This document shows positions 31,101-43,200 of a stretch of DNA of 52,746 nucleotides, piece after piece (the stretch's first letter is position 1; every line of letters begins with the position of its first letter). The stretch comes from Gonium pectorale (taxonomy: Eukaryota > Chlorophyta > Chlorophyceae > Chlamydomonadales > Volvocaceae). A program made the position numbers and the translations under genes. A model generated the notes under the pieces. The model was not told the DNA's origin. It saw nothing but the letters and a program-made list of their open reading frames with translations, and ran no database searches. The DNA is taken from NCBI GenBank assembly GCA_001584585.1, contig LSYV01000054.1:419190-471935 (forward strand), in the 5' to 3' direction.

Positions 31101-34100
31101 TGGAGAGTGTGCTGGAGCTGTGTGCCGCCGCTGCGGCGCAGCGGCCCGCGGTTGGGTCAGACCGGGGGGCCTTTGAGCCCACAGCCCAGGACGTGCAGGT
31201 GCTCGAGGACGCCACGGCCGACTCCCTGGTAGGTCTTGCCCGTTTTCATACCTACTGCTAGAAACGGATGGCAAAAGCGGTTAGGGGCCCTGACAAATTC
31301 CCTTTCGCCGCTGTGCAGGTCAGCGTGCGCAAGACCGCACTGCAGGTGGTCTGCAACCTCGTGTCCTGCTACCCGCAGCACAGCGGACTGGCGGGCGTCT
31401 GGGCGCGCTGCGTCATGCCCATGATCCGTGATCCGGAATCAGCCGTACAGGATACCGTGCTGGACCGCCTGACGCACCTCGTCCTCGAGCCGGTCATGGC
31501 CCTTGGGTCCAAGGCTGGTGGGGCCCGCGGGCGTGCGGCGGTGCAGCAGGCCGGAGAGGCCATGGTCCGGCAGCGGCTCGCAGCACTGGCGCAGATGGGC
31601 CGTGCCGCATCGAGCTGCCTGGGCAGAGCCCTGGGCATGATGGCGGCAAAGAAGCTCCTGCGCGGCTCCCAGGTGGCGGCGGGTCTGGAAGTCTTCCTCT
31701 CCGCAGGTGCGAGACCAATCCCACTTATTAATGCATATGCCGGACTGCAGCATTACGTGCCACGTTGCGCGTATGTTCACCAGTATGACTGTTTGGCACC
31801 TTGCGTAGTGCATGAAGTTCCGCCGGAGGCTACGGAGGCTGTGACAGGCGGCGGAGCCAGGAACGGGGCTGCGGCCGCCGAAGCGGAGCGCGCACGAGAG
31901 CAACGGTTTGAGCTGCGTGACCAGCGGGAGGGCGCCTGGATGTTGCTGGTGGAGGTGGCCGGTCAGGATCCGTCCGCACCGTCGTGGCAGTTCCTGCAGC
32001 GTTGCTGGGGCGAGCTGCAGGCTGCTGGCGCCGGGGCCTCAGCGCAGGAGGGCGCCATGCTGCTATGGGTGATTAGCCACGCGGCATCCCGCTTTCCGGC
32101 CGCTGACGCCGCCAACCTGTCGGCGGGGCTGCTGCAGGTCAGTTGGAGTTATATATATGCATGGGTCTGAGGGGACCGTACGCCGTTGCTGGTTCTTAAC
32201 AACACTTCCAACGGCCTATTTGCAGCCTTCTGCATGATGCGTATTGCTGCGACATCCACCGTGTCCGTTGCAGGCCATTCTCGGCTTCAACCTGCCGTGC
32301 GCTGCCGTGGCCGCGCACTTGGCTGCCCTTCACAAGCTCACGGAGGCGGAGGGCGGCCGCGAGGTGGTGGGATCGCCCTCCCAGTGGTGCACGCGCGTGC
32401 TGGAGGCAGCAGAAGAGGTGCTGGGCCAGGCTATGGAGGCCCGGGGCAACCTGGTACGTTGCGATGTCCCGCGTCACTGGCCCCACGGTGATATACCGTA
32501 CACTGACCTTGACTAAATTGAAAGCCACCTTGCCTTCCTCCTTAATGCAGAACCCGGCTCTCGCAACGCGCTGCCAGCTGGCGCTCTTCACGCTTGGGGA
32601 GGTAGCGCTGCTGCGGGAGACGCGCACGCCCGGGGGTGCAGCGGTCAAGGTGCAGGCCCTGACCAGCTTGCGCCCTGGAGGCGCGCAAGGACAGGTGTGC
32701 GACCGGTTACCGTTCCGTAGCACATGCCATTATGCGTTTTCAGGACGTCTTCCACGTCGATCTCACTAGGTGGACCAAATGCTCTCACCTTTCCAGACTG
32801 CCCACCTGGCAACCACCAAGTCGGCTTGCCTTCGGCGCCCTCATTCTGTTTCAGGCTCCTGCGAGCACCACCACTGCCGTAAGCGCTCACGCGTGGACCT
32901 GCTTGGGCAAGCTATGCATGGTAGACGAGGGCCTCGCCAAGAAGTGCGTTCCGCTGCTCGTCCAGGCAAGTGTGACCCATGGGTTACAGGTCCGCCCGCG
33001 TAAGCGCCTTGGTACCTCGCCCACACGAATGCTGGTACGCCCGGTATCACCGTTGTCTGCCAATTATGTAAGTCCCTTCGTGAGCGCTTTTGCGCGCACT
33101 GCTCCCTTTCCGGGCTGCAGGAGATGTCTGGATCGCCGAGCCCTGTCGTGCGCACCAACCTGCTGGTGGGCCTCAGCGACATGGTGGTGCAGTTCACGGG
33201 CCTGGCCGATGCCTACGTTGGCCGGCTGGCCGCCATGGTGCGCGACCCGCATGAGCTGGTGCGCCGCCAGGCGCTGGCTCTGCTGGCCAACCTGCTGCTG
33301 CGTGACTTCGTCAAGTGGCGCGGCGCGCTGGTGCACAGGTGTGTAGGCCTCTGTCATGGCCCTTATATGGGTAACTTAGGGTATGCAATGATGGGTTTAG
33401 TAGCGGCGTATGGGAGAGGTGCTGGTTTTGATTGCCTCTGGCCGCCGCCCTGCCTGCTCACGCTACGTACAGGTTCCTGCTTGCACTGGTGGACGAGTCG
33501 CCCGGCGTGCGCCAGCTCGCGCAGTACCTGCTGAGCGACTCGCTGGCGACGAAGGCCCCCATGTTGGCCTACAACCACTTCATCGAGTCACTCTTCGTGC
33601 TTAACGACTGCAGGTGGGCAGAGCTGCGCTGTCACAGGCCCGCTGCCCTAGTCCGCTGTTGCTTGCATTCCGCCCCAAAAACTACTTGCAATCGCGCCAA
33701 GGGATGAGCGCTCAGCACCTGTTACCGGGCGGCTTGAGAGTTTACTTGTGCGCCTACCTTACGCCTTCCACTCGTTGCAGTGCGGGCCTGCATGCCAGCC
33801 GGGCGGGCGGCGGATCCGCGGAGCTGGCGGCGGAGCTGGCGCTCCACAGCGCTCTGGAAGGCACTGGCTTTCACCTCAAGGGTAACACGCCCATCATGCG
33901 GTGGGTCGGTTTGCCCAGCGACGGCAGTCCTAAGTCCTGCGTCCGACCGGCGTTGAGTTCTACGAGTGAGCACGTTGTTGCTACGTACTGTACCCCAGGG
34001 CCAAGCGTGACATCATCTACTGCGCGCTGCTGCGCCGCATGAGCCCGGAGCACCGCTTTGCGGCCTCCGCCAAGCTTGTCGCGGAGGTGCTGGGCGGTGT

Positions 34101-36368
34101 GGTGGATGGCCTGCTGCCGCTGCCTCAGGCGGAGGAGGTGCTGGGCGACGCGCTGAGGCTGCTTGCCTGCAAGGACATGAAGGTACGGGAGAGCTCCCGT
34201 TTTGGAAACGAACATTGCAATGTTACACGCAGAGCATGACATACGCAGCTGCTTCGCAGGTCAACGTCAACCGCTTCGGCGCGTCTGCAGAGGAGGATGC
34301 CGCCGAGCCGACCGGAACGCAGGAGGACGTCACTAAGGCCCGCGGCAAGCTGGTACGCCACCCGGGCTCGTGTACCGACAACCCAGTCACCTCCACGTGC
34401 CTGGCCCATTTGCACATCACGCACACGCTTACTTGAATGTGCAAGTTGGTACTGGGTTGTAGGGCTGCGCTGAAGGGAACAGGCTGATCTGGGATCCCTC
34501 CATGCCATGCGCGTCTACGAACCCTTGATCCTATTCAATGCAGGTGGGCGCAATGATGCGGAAGCACCTGGCTGAGAGCGTCGTGCCCATCATGGTGGAA
34601 CTGCGTTACATGCTCCAGGTGGGTCGACGGGGTGCATAGATGGCCCCGTATTACCACATGGTCTTGCACGGCATTGCAGCTGGGAGAGCTCTAACACCTT
34701 CCACATTCCTACCGTGCCTCTCGACCGCAGGCCCAGAAGCACCCGCTGCTGGGATCGCTGATGCTCACCATGGCGTCCCTGCTGCGCGACTACAAGTCCG
34801 AGGTCGAAGACATCCTGGTGGCAGACAAGCAGGTCAGTGGATGAACAGATGTCTTACACGTCCGTAGCCTCTTGCGCCTCCCTTGCGCCTCCTTTGCCGT
34901 GCATGCGCTTGTCGCTTCAAGCGCGATGCGGCGCTATGTGGTGCCCGTGGCACGGCCTGACGGAGTACGGTACCTGTCCTGCCATGTGCGTGTCCCTCCA
35001 CACTGCAGCTGGCCCGCGAGATTATGCACGACCTCAAGCATTACGAGTCCATGGCCAAGCAGCAACAACAGCAGCACGAGGCCGCCATGGCAGCGGCACT
35101 GGGAGGAAACAGCCGCCCAGGAGCTGCAAGCGGCGCAGGCGACGCCAGGCGCAAACATGATGCTACGCAGGCCGGGCCGTCTGATCTTGCAGCACAGCAG
35201 CTCATGCCGCCGCCGCCAGCTCCTGGAGACAGGAACCGCCGGCAGACCGCCGTCTTGACCGGTAAGGCCCCATCCCAGTGCCTGCCTTCACGCAGAAGTG
35301 TCGCTCGCTGTTGTGGTATCGGGTTAGACGCGCCGGCGTTAAATTTGTGCATAGGTTGTTGGTAACTCTAGAGCAAGAGGGCATCAGTTGAAAAGCGGCG
35401 TTCAAGCAATTGCATTACCTGTGTTACCGCAGGTGTCGAGCCCGGGCGGACACCCATCGCAGCTGAAGTGCTAGCAACAGCAGCCAAGCAGCGACAGGGG
35501 CGGCTGCCCTTGTCGCGGAACCAGACACCTAAAGGCGCAGGCCCCGACTGGAACCTCGCTGGCGCGTCGGATGCTGCAGCAGCCGGCGCAAAGACGCCAG
35601 CAGCCGCGCTGCACGGAATAGGTATGTAGCTAATGAGGAAACGCAGTGATGTTCCAGTTCGCTAGCCTTACCCGTTTGACATCCTCAACCCATGTATGAT
35701 CGGCTCCCATACTCTTTGGCTCTTCAGGTGCTGCAACGGCAATGCGCACTCCCCGCACGGGGCTCCTGGGGACAGCCCAGCGCGCCCTGCCGCGCGCCGC
35801 CGGTGTGGCGATGCCGTCGCCTGCGCCGCTGTCCGCGCGCGCCCGGGTGCAGCATCAGCAGCGCCTTGCGGGCGTCATCATGGGCATGCCGGCGCCATCC
35901 CCAAGGCTCGCCACTGCGGCAGTCGGTGCCTCGGCTGCCGCTGAGGGCCCGAACGGGCCGCTTACTGTCATCCTTCCCAGCCCCATGCCTGACGCGCAGC
36001 CACAAGGGGCAAGACCCTTCGGCAGCCAGAATGCCAACCAGGCAGGCCCGTCCCAGACGCAGGTGGCAGCGGGGAAGCCGAACCGCACACCCCAAGCGGC
36101 CCTTGCTGCGGCGGTCGAGGCTGCAAGGCAGGCCGCCGCCGCAGCCGCCGTGACCGACGACGCCGGCGAACCGCAGCATGACAATGGGGCCCACGAAGAC
36201 GCGCCAGGCCGCGAGATGCGGAGAGTTGGTAACGAACAGAAGCGTAGTAAGGCGAAGGTAAAGCAGGAGCTCGCCGAGGAGGCCGTCGGCGTGGCGCTAG
36301 GAGTGGTGGTGAAGGCAGAGCCGCAAGGGGGGCGTGCACGGGCATCCAAGCGGAGGCACGGCGCGTAG
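28173..36368 (+). CDS. NCAPD3: Condensin II HEAT-repeat subunit CAP-D3
   Basis: CAP-D3 is the HEAT-repeat subunit of condensin II, which compacts chromosomes. The 25 exons are 28173-28445, 28528-28840, 28984-29179, 29358-29469, 29597-29668, 29783-29869, 30100-30202, 30337-30479, 30722-30868, 31019-31228, 31319-31706, 31809-32137, 32274-32453, 32551-32694, 32855-32965, 33121-33338, 33473-33613, 33781-33900, 33999-34182, 34260-34352, 34544-34618, 34731-34832, 35009-35261, 35433-35621, 35728-36368, giving 1607 residues (human 1498). Family blocks are FCLFLYRLSRTQKAGSRV, CRDEKAAVRKAALQLLES, AHAWTCLGKLCMVDEGLAKK and RTNLLVGLSDMV (Cnd1 region, near 946). Another block is AKRDIIYCALLRRMSPEHRF. A low-complexity acidic insert lies near 433-482, a QQQQQ tract near 1265, and a disordered Ala/Pro tail ends the protein. 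Introns 6 and 15 use GC donors. The acceptor of exon 12 (GCGTAG) is the weakest. Confidence 0.93.
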
Positions 36369-37222
36369 GCCCATAGGCTGTATTGGTGCATGATCCGTTC
36401 GAGTCTATTACACACGGATGGCAATTAAACGAACATCCACATCGCTATTGTCGGAACGGGCGTGCCTTTGCATACAATTTTACATAACGGAAACATATTC
36501 GTGTGCATAAGAGTGCATAAGATTATCATAACCTAACCAAACATAACCTAACCAGCCCCGCCGATATGTCAATGTTGCACGAATCCTCTGACACGAGCAT
36601 GCCTGTTACCATGCTAATGAAACGTGCCATGACGTTTGGGCGAGCACCACATACATGTGCAGACGAGGCCCGACGGGGTATAGTGGTATGAGGAGGAGCC
36701 CTTGCGCCAAATGGGCCACCAACATAGGCCAGCACCACGACCTGTACGTATGCAGAGATGCAACCCATACAAACACAATACGTCCGAGAATGAGAGAGAT
36801 AGTGCTTGCTTTTGTGACGTTGTCAGCCGTCTATACAACCATACAACTGAGCCGGGGCTGGCGCGCGCGATCCGCCGCCTTAAACCCTTCTTGCTTGCTT
36901 GAAGCCCGCGAAGCCATTCTTGTTGACGTAGGCTACACCGGCGCTCACTGCAGGGGCGGGCTTTGAGTCAATGCTTGTTTGATACCCAACAACTAAAACC
37001 GCTTAGCCCAGCAACCAGCTCGCCCTCGTGTTGTTCGGCTGTGACCTGGCTGCAACAGCTCCCGCCCGAGAAAACTCATTTTTACCTTCTGCCTTCTTGG
37101 CTTTTCTCTCTACGTAGCCAGCATAGGCATCCTTCACCCTGCACGTGGAATCAAAGGGAAACCAATCTCATGACCACTGAGCCGGCAACGTCAAGGCCGA
37201 ACCACAAGAACGAGCACGGATT
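36369..37222. other. Convergent intergenic region, CAP-D3 / ABCG
   Basis: Two genes end towards each other. TTACA (TGTAA on the minus strand) occurs at 36408-36412 and 36480-36484 and may serve the ABCG transcript, which would then overlap or abut the CAP-D3 3' UTR. The segment is more AT-rich than its surroundings and contains a telomere-like tandem repeat at 36527-36555. I see no gene. Confidence 0.5.
36527..36555 (+). repeat. Tandem CATAACCTAACCA repeat, telomere-like
   Basis: CATAACCTAACCAA at 36527-36540 recurs as CATAACCTAACCAG at 36542-36555, a 15-bp period. CCTAAC units resemble C-rich telomeric strands, but the canonical Chlamydomonas telomere is TTTTAGGG. With only two units it may be chance or an interstitial remnant. 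Confidence 0.5.
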
Positions 37223-40200
37223 TCACGGAATTCCGGATACACACCGTTTGATGACAGCGGCGCGCTTCCTCCGCCACAAGGCCTTGAGCATGTCAATGCC
37301 CGTCGCGTCCTCCACCTCACGCCAAATCTTGCCGAACAGGACCTGAAAAGCAAGATATGAAAGATGCGGCGCTCATGACGCATGCATGGGTGCATATGTA
37401 TGTACTGTCTACAAATCACGTGCGTTGAGTGTGGTCAGCCCGGAAAGCTAGCCAACGGCCGCAGGTTATGAGACCCATGCATCGCAACGTGGCGCAGCTC
37501 CGGTGGTTGCCCACCTGGAACCACTGGCTGTGCGTCTGCACCCAGAGCTGCCCGAACGCGATGACGCGCATGCCCACGCCCATGCAGGCCAGGATGGTGA
37601 TGGCTTCGGTGTAGAATCGGTCGCAGCTGTTCTCGTTGAAGCCCTGGTACAGCGTAACGAACGAGAGCGCCTCCTGGACGCTCACCTCGTCGTTCCCTGT
37701 ACGAAAAGCGGTACGGCGCGGCCAGCAGGACGCTTAACATCATGGGAGCGGCTATAAAGAGCCTAAACCTTGGAAAGCTCGTTCGGCCATTAGGAAATGC
37801 AGAAGCACCTGCGGGAGGTCGCTAACAGCTTGGATGCCTTAACAGCACTGGGCCTCACCGTCATCAATGAGCGTCCTGTCCATGTTGCAGATGCCAATGC
37901 CGTAGTAGATCATGATGATCTCGTTGGACTTGTAGGAATAATACCTCTTGAACTCCTGCTTTGCGGAAAGTTGGCGTAGGCACCTCGTTGGCACACCCGA
38001 ACCTTACCAAGCACCCTTTGCTTGCCCAACGGCGCTTGCAGAACGGCGCCGCTCGTGTGTGCGACACAACAACAACGCGAACAGGACCCCAGAGGGTTCC
38101 ACAGCAACGCGGAGCCAACACGACGGTGGGTTTAGAAGGGAACGGCAGCGCACCTGGATCGTGGCCGCCTCCATGGCCCAGCGGTTGTAGCTGACGCCCA
38201 GCACCACCTCCAGGATGCTGTCCCGGGAGGACTTTATGGAGGGAGACCAGCCTTGCAGGAACGCGCCCATAATGAGCGACAGGATGACTGTGGCGATGAG
38301 CTGGGCCTGTGGACAACCAGGTCAGGGGGCGATCGGTCAACACTGACGTTGCCCGCCGTTCGCTGAAATGAACACGAGAAGGCTGTCGGGGATGCAAGAG
38401 AGCCGGAAGCACAAGATGGCACGGCTTGCAATGCGGGAGGGAGAATGCATTGTTAGATAACACACCTGAGGAGGGATGGTGGAGATGGAGATGACGTACG
38501 ACATCCCCGAGCTCCAGAATGCCACCAGCAGCCCGATCACGTAATAGTCTAGAAAGGGCGCCCGGGGCAGCACGATGAAGTAGTAGACGGAGAGGTAGAT
38601 GGCGGGAGACAGCACGATCCAGCACATGTCCCATGCGTTGGAAGAAAGAAACGTCGCCAGGGCAGACACACCCGACATGCGCTCGCGGAGCTGCGTGGGG
38701 GAGGGTGGACCGCGAGACTCCACGAATTAGCCAAAACGTTCAGGAGCGTCTCTCTTGAACTATCAGGCGCGAACGGAAAATGGTCAGGCTTAACACATTG
38801 CTGCTCTAGGTTTTGACACGTGGTACAGCCCCGGACGGGGGCGGTACGCGCCCCAAAAGGGCTTTCCGAGGGAGCCCTGACCGGCCTCCGGGCCCTAACT
38901 GAGACACAGGAAAAGCCCCATTTTTTTCGGGCCCCGTACGGGGTGTCGAACACTGTGCTGCTCGAACATTTCCTTCGAATGATGAGACCTGACGTTCACC
39001 TACGCACGCACCTGCACGGTGCGCCAGACGGAGAAGGTGCGCAGGTGCACAACTGCTGAGAGCACCGACTGCACCAGGTACGTCATGGAGGCGTTGGACG
39101 GTACGGCGGCCAGGCCCCACTTGGATCCCTGGGTATGGCAGTATTGGGCTCGTGTAATCAATTACATCGTCACCTGTTCTACACGAGCATTAGGACATAC
39201 TCGGAGACTGCTCAAGGCAAAAGCGTGTGCGCCTTGGAATGCTCAGTCCGGTTCCATCTCCCGTGGAAGAAGACGGAGGCCCAACTGACGCCTGCCCGGG
39301 GCTGCACACGGCTGCCACCTTGACCAACCGTGCTGCAATGCTTCGACGCCGACCTCACCTGCACTGCGCCCACGATGAAAGCCGCGGCGCACAGCAGGCA
39401 CACATCCAGCACGGTGCCGGGCCAGAAGGCGCGCGTGGACTTGATGACGTTGCGGTTGAAAAGCACCAGGAACTGGTACACCAGCGTCATGAGACTCCTA
39501 CATTTGGGGCGCAATCCCGATTGCAAAGCTACGCACAAACCTGCGCGCTCGCAGGCGGATTTGCAACGAATCAAACCAATGCCCAAAGTAAGGACCGAAC
39601 ACGCACGTGCGGTCGGCAGTACCCGTAGCCCCAGCCCCATATAGGTGAGCCGTGAGTAGCGCCTTTGCAAGCGCACGGCAGGTGTTTGCGCCGCACGCCG
39701 ACCGCCTCTCCTACATCCACACGCCTACCGGTGCAGCTCCAGGATGGTGTACCGCAGCCAGTTGAAGATGGTCTTGGAGCGGGAAGCCATGGCGGCATAG
39801 TCCACGTAGCGGCCCGACGCGATCTTGGAAAAAACACGCAGCATCTGTCCAAGGCATGATGGGGCGCACGGCATGGTGGCGTGAACGGACAGGAGGGCAC
39901 GTATGACATCAGCAAATGGGCCAACGGGACTGCGCACACTTTAGAGCATCCTGACCAGCTGTGGAGCAAGTGCATTTGCTCCAACAACGGGCAGCGCGCC
40001 AGGGGCCTCTTAAGGTTCGGCGCGTGCGGGTGCACGGGCGAGCCCTTAGCATGGACTTTGGCCTTGCGGCCCCGGCCTTCTGCGCTCATGTTGAGGGTCC
40101 AGTATGCCAGGAGGTGACCACACATGCGCCTGACAGGCACCGTTGTTGGATCAAGCGGTACGGGTTCCCAACGCGCCGTCATGAGCGCGGCAACGCACGC

Positions 40201-43200
40201 ACCCGACGATCTCCCTTGTTGGGGTACTTGAGCAGCAGAATCATCGCCTCCTCCTCGTCGGTCCTGCCGTCAGTTGTCAATTGAGATTTTTTCAGAACAC
40301 GATGTAACCAGCCCGGTTGCGTCGCTCGCAGACTGTCCATGACGGACTCCGCATTGACCACCAGCCACGCTCAACCAACCAAGCAAGCCGCGAGAAAAGG
40401 GACGAGGCATGGCATACACGCAAAATGTTCCGGTACTCACTCCTCTCCGCTGTCGGTGTCGGGGTCCGTGCCGCTGTCGAAGGACGAGTTGTCATCCAGC
40501 ATGTCCTCGTACTCCTCCATGGCCTGTGGGCGGGCACGTTGGACAAGGAGGTCATCACATTAAGCAATGTTTGGGGCCACCCTACATTCTGCTGCGGCAA
40601 GGAACAGCAAGCTGTGCTAGGGTAAATTCGAACAGATGGTTCCTTCGGTAACGCCAATTTCACGTGATGAAAGCGAGGGCATCAGCGCTCCATGTATGTG
40701 CAAAACCCGCATAGGGTTTTCCTGCACCGTACTAGCTTGCATTGGCCGTTTGGAGGATAAGTCACGCTGAGCCGAGCGGGTAGCATGGAATATGCTGGCT
40801 TGAGATCTGGGAAAAGGAGGCGTATCGCCGCAAAACGCATGGCTCTTCGCAAAGGCACACCTCCTGCTGGCGCTTCATGACAGCAGCATCCTGCTGGTAC
40901 TTGGGAAACAGCTTCCTCTGCGGGCCGGCCACGAGAGCGGCGGGTGACCTTGGTATTGCGTTGATGCAACGAAGGCAACGAAGACACAGGGCTCCCAGGA
41001 AGGGTCGATGGACGACCAAGAGCGACAGGGCAGTGTGCTATCAGTAAAAGAGCAACATCCCCAGGGAGCTGTTTGGGGATTTACTTTTTGCTTGCGAGCA
41101 GGCAAGCCTCGACGGCCTTGGTAAGGCGCTTGTGCTTCCCTTTAGGGTTCAGACCGGGCTGCACGCGGGTGTACGCACCAGCTTTGTGTCGAGCCACTTT
41201 CTGCGCTCCGGGCCCTGCAGCTGATCCGGGTCCGCCCTAGCCTGTACGGGAGAGCAGCGCGCTTGCTCATTTTCGTGAACGTTGGAAACACCTTGGAAGC
41301 AACAAAGCAGAACTCAAAACGGATCTGCTCCACCAAAAGCGCCAGTCCCAGTGAAAGCTCACCCTGCGGGCGTGACCATCCGGGTGGGTCACAGCGGAGG
41401 GAGCGGGCGACAGCAGGTCGTCCTCCTCTCCTGCCCTCCGGTTCATTGTGGCCACCTCCGACACCCCACCGTCGCCCTCAACGCCCGCTCTGGGCCGGTT
41501 CGATAGCGATTTCATGGGCGTTGGTGTCAGCGCCTCTGCCCTTGGCGCCGCCGCCACAGAGGGCCCGGCCTCAGAGGTAACCTTGGGCTCGCCGGCCGCC
41601 TCCGCCTTCTTTGCCTCTGCCTTGACTTTTGCCTGCACCTTGGCCACCTCCTCCTCTTGTATCTTCCTGGCGGTTGCGACCTGTGTGGTCTTCTTGCCGG
41701 TCCTGGCAGCCATCCTGTGCGAGGTTGAGTTGCGGGGCACGCATCCGGGTGATACGGCAGCCATCCCGACTATTACCGGTAGATATCCGTGACAAGCATC
41801 ATTGGCAGAGGAGATTAGGATCAGGAACGGGAGGCCGCTTTATTTTTACGTCACCCCGCTTCGTTGAAGATTGAACAGAAATGAAATGCAGACCGAACAG
41901 TTTGCAAACCAGTTCAGTGTCAGGAAGGGGAAATTCCGGTGAGATGCTGACCCGGCATGCTAGCGGGCAGTCTGTGCGTAAGCAAACACCCAAACCAGAT
42001 AGTACCACGCTTACTTTGCCATCCTGTGGTTCAGCATGATCGCCTGCAAGGCAAGGGGATAAATCTGACTGTCGATGAACCAGGCTTTCAAACTTGAGCA
42101 TGCTCGTGCTAAGGGCCAAGCACACAGCACGGGCGGGGCCCCAAGTCCTTGCAAGCCGACATACGTGCTCTACCGAGCTCGCTGCGTACCTTCGACGAGG
42201 AACGAATGCCGATTCCTGGGTACACGCAAATCCGCACGTACACAGTCACAGCGGCCTTGCTCTCCGCACCTGTACCACCCGCCGGACGCGCTCGACGGGC
42301 TTGTTGTAGCGGTTGAGCCAGGCCTGGCCGCGCGCCGTCCACACGTACGGCAGTTCCGCGCTGCGGATACCGCGGTCGCTGATGATGCTCTGGTTGGCCA
42401 CGATGTCCAGAACCGTGTCCGCGTGGTTCTCCATCTCAGGAAACCTGGCAGGTTCCGAGAAATGTACAAATCAGCCGATAGCTTCGTTTGTTCATTTATT
42501 GAAGCCGTTGACGAATTCTGGGGACGCTGGTCGTTTCGTCGAGAATCACTGAAGCCTGTCCCTGACGGTTGAAGACGAGCTGCTCTGACAGCGTGAGGAT
42601 GCCTATCTGCCACTGGGACTGGCATCCTGTATCGATTTGACTTGTGCAGCAAGCTGACAATCCTAAATCGGGGCGCCGACTTCTCAGGAGGTGTGATATG
42701 GATACATACGAGAGTGAGAGTGCCCCGGGGGCAAATCCCGTGGCCGCGCGGTGCGCTCCCTTTGTCCTCCCACGTCATTTAATTCAGTGCACTCACTGGA
42801 AGCCTAGAATCTTGAAGTACGACATGGCGAGACTGGGCGGGCCGTTGTACAGCACCTTCCCGCCCTTTGCGAGCAGCAGCAGCTTGTCGAACATGACGAA
42901 CGAGCTGTGAGGGAAGGCGCGAATACGAAGTCAGTGCCAAGGCAGATGCTCAGGAGGACCAAATTCAAGTTACAATATACCAACTGGACACGGGGTTTTA
43001 ACAATCGGCTTCGTATGGCGGCACCCAACCCGCCGGCATTCCAAGCATGGAGCCACGAGGCTTTGGAGGCTCCGAAGAGCCCACACCAGCCATAGCTAAC
43101 CTGTAGCGCGGCTGGTGAATCACAGTGATGATGTTCATCCTTGCGACGCTCGCCAGCTTGGAGAGCAGATCTACCAGCTCCGAAGAGCGCGCCGCATCCA

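Noticed and set aside
31707..31808. Open frame continuing through a CAP-D3 intron
   Set aside because: The frame stays open across this 102-nt segment, so it could be read as exon. However, a GTGCGA donor and TAG acceptor remove it in phase, and its residues do not look like HEAT repeat. Retention remains possible.
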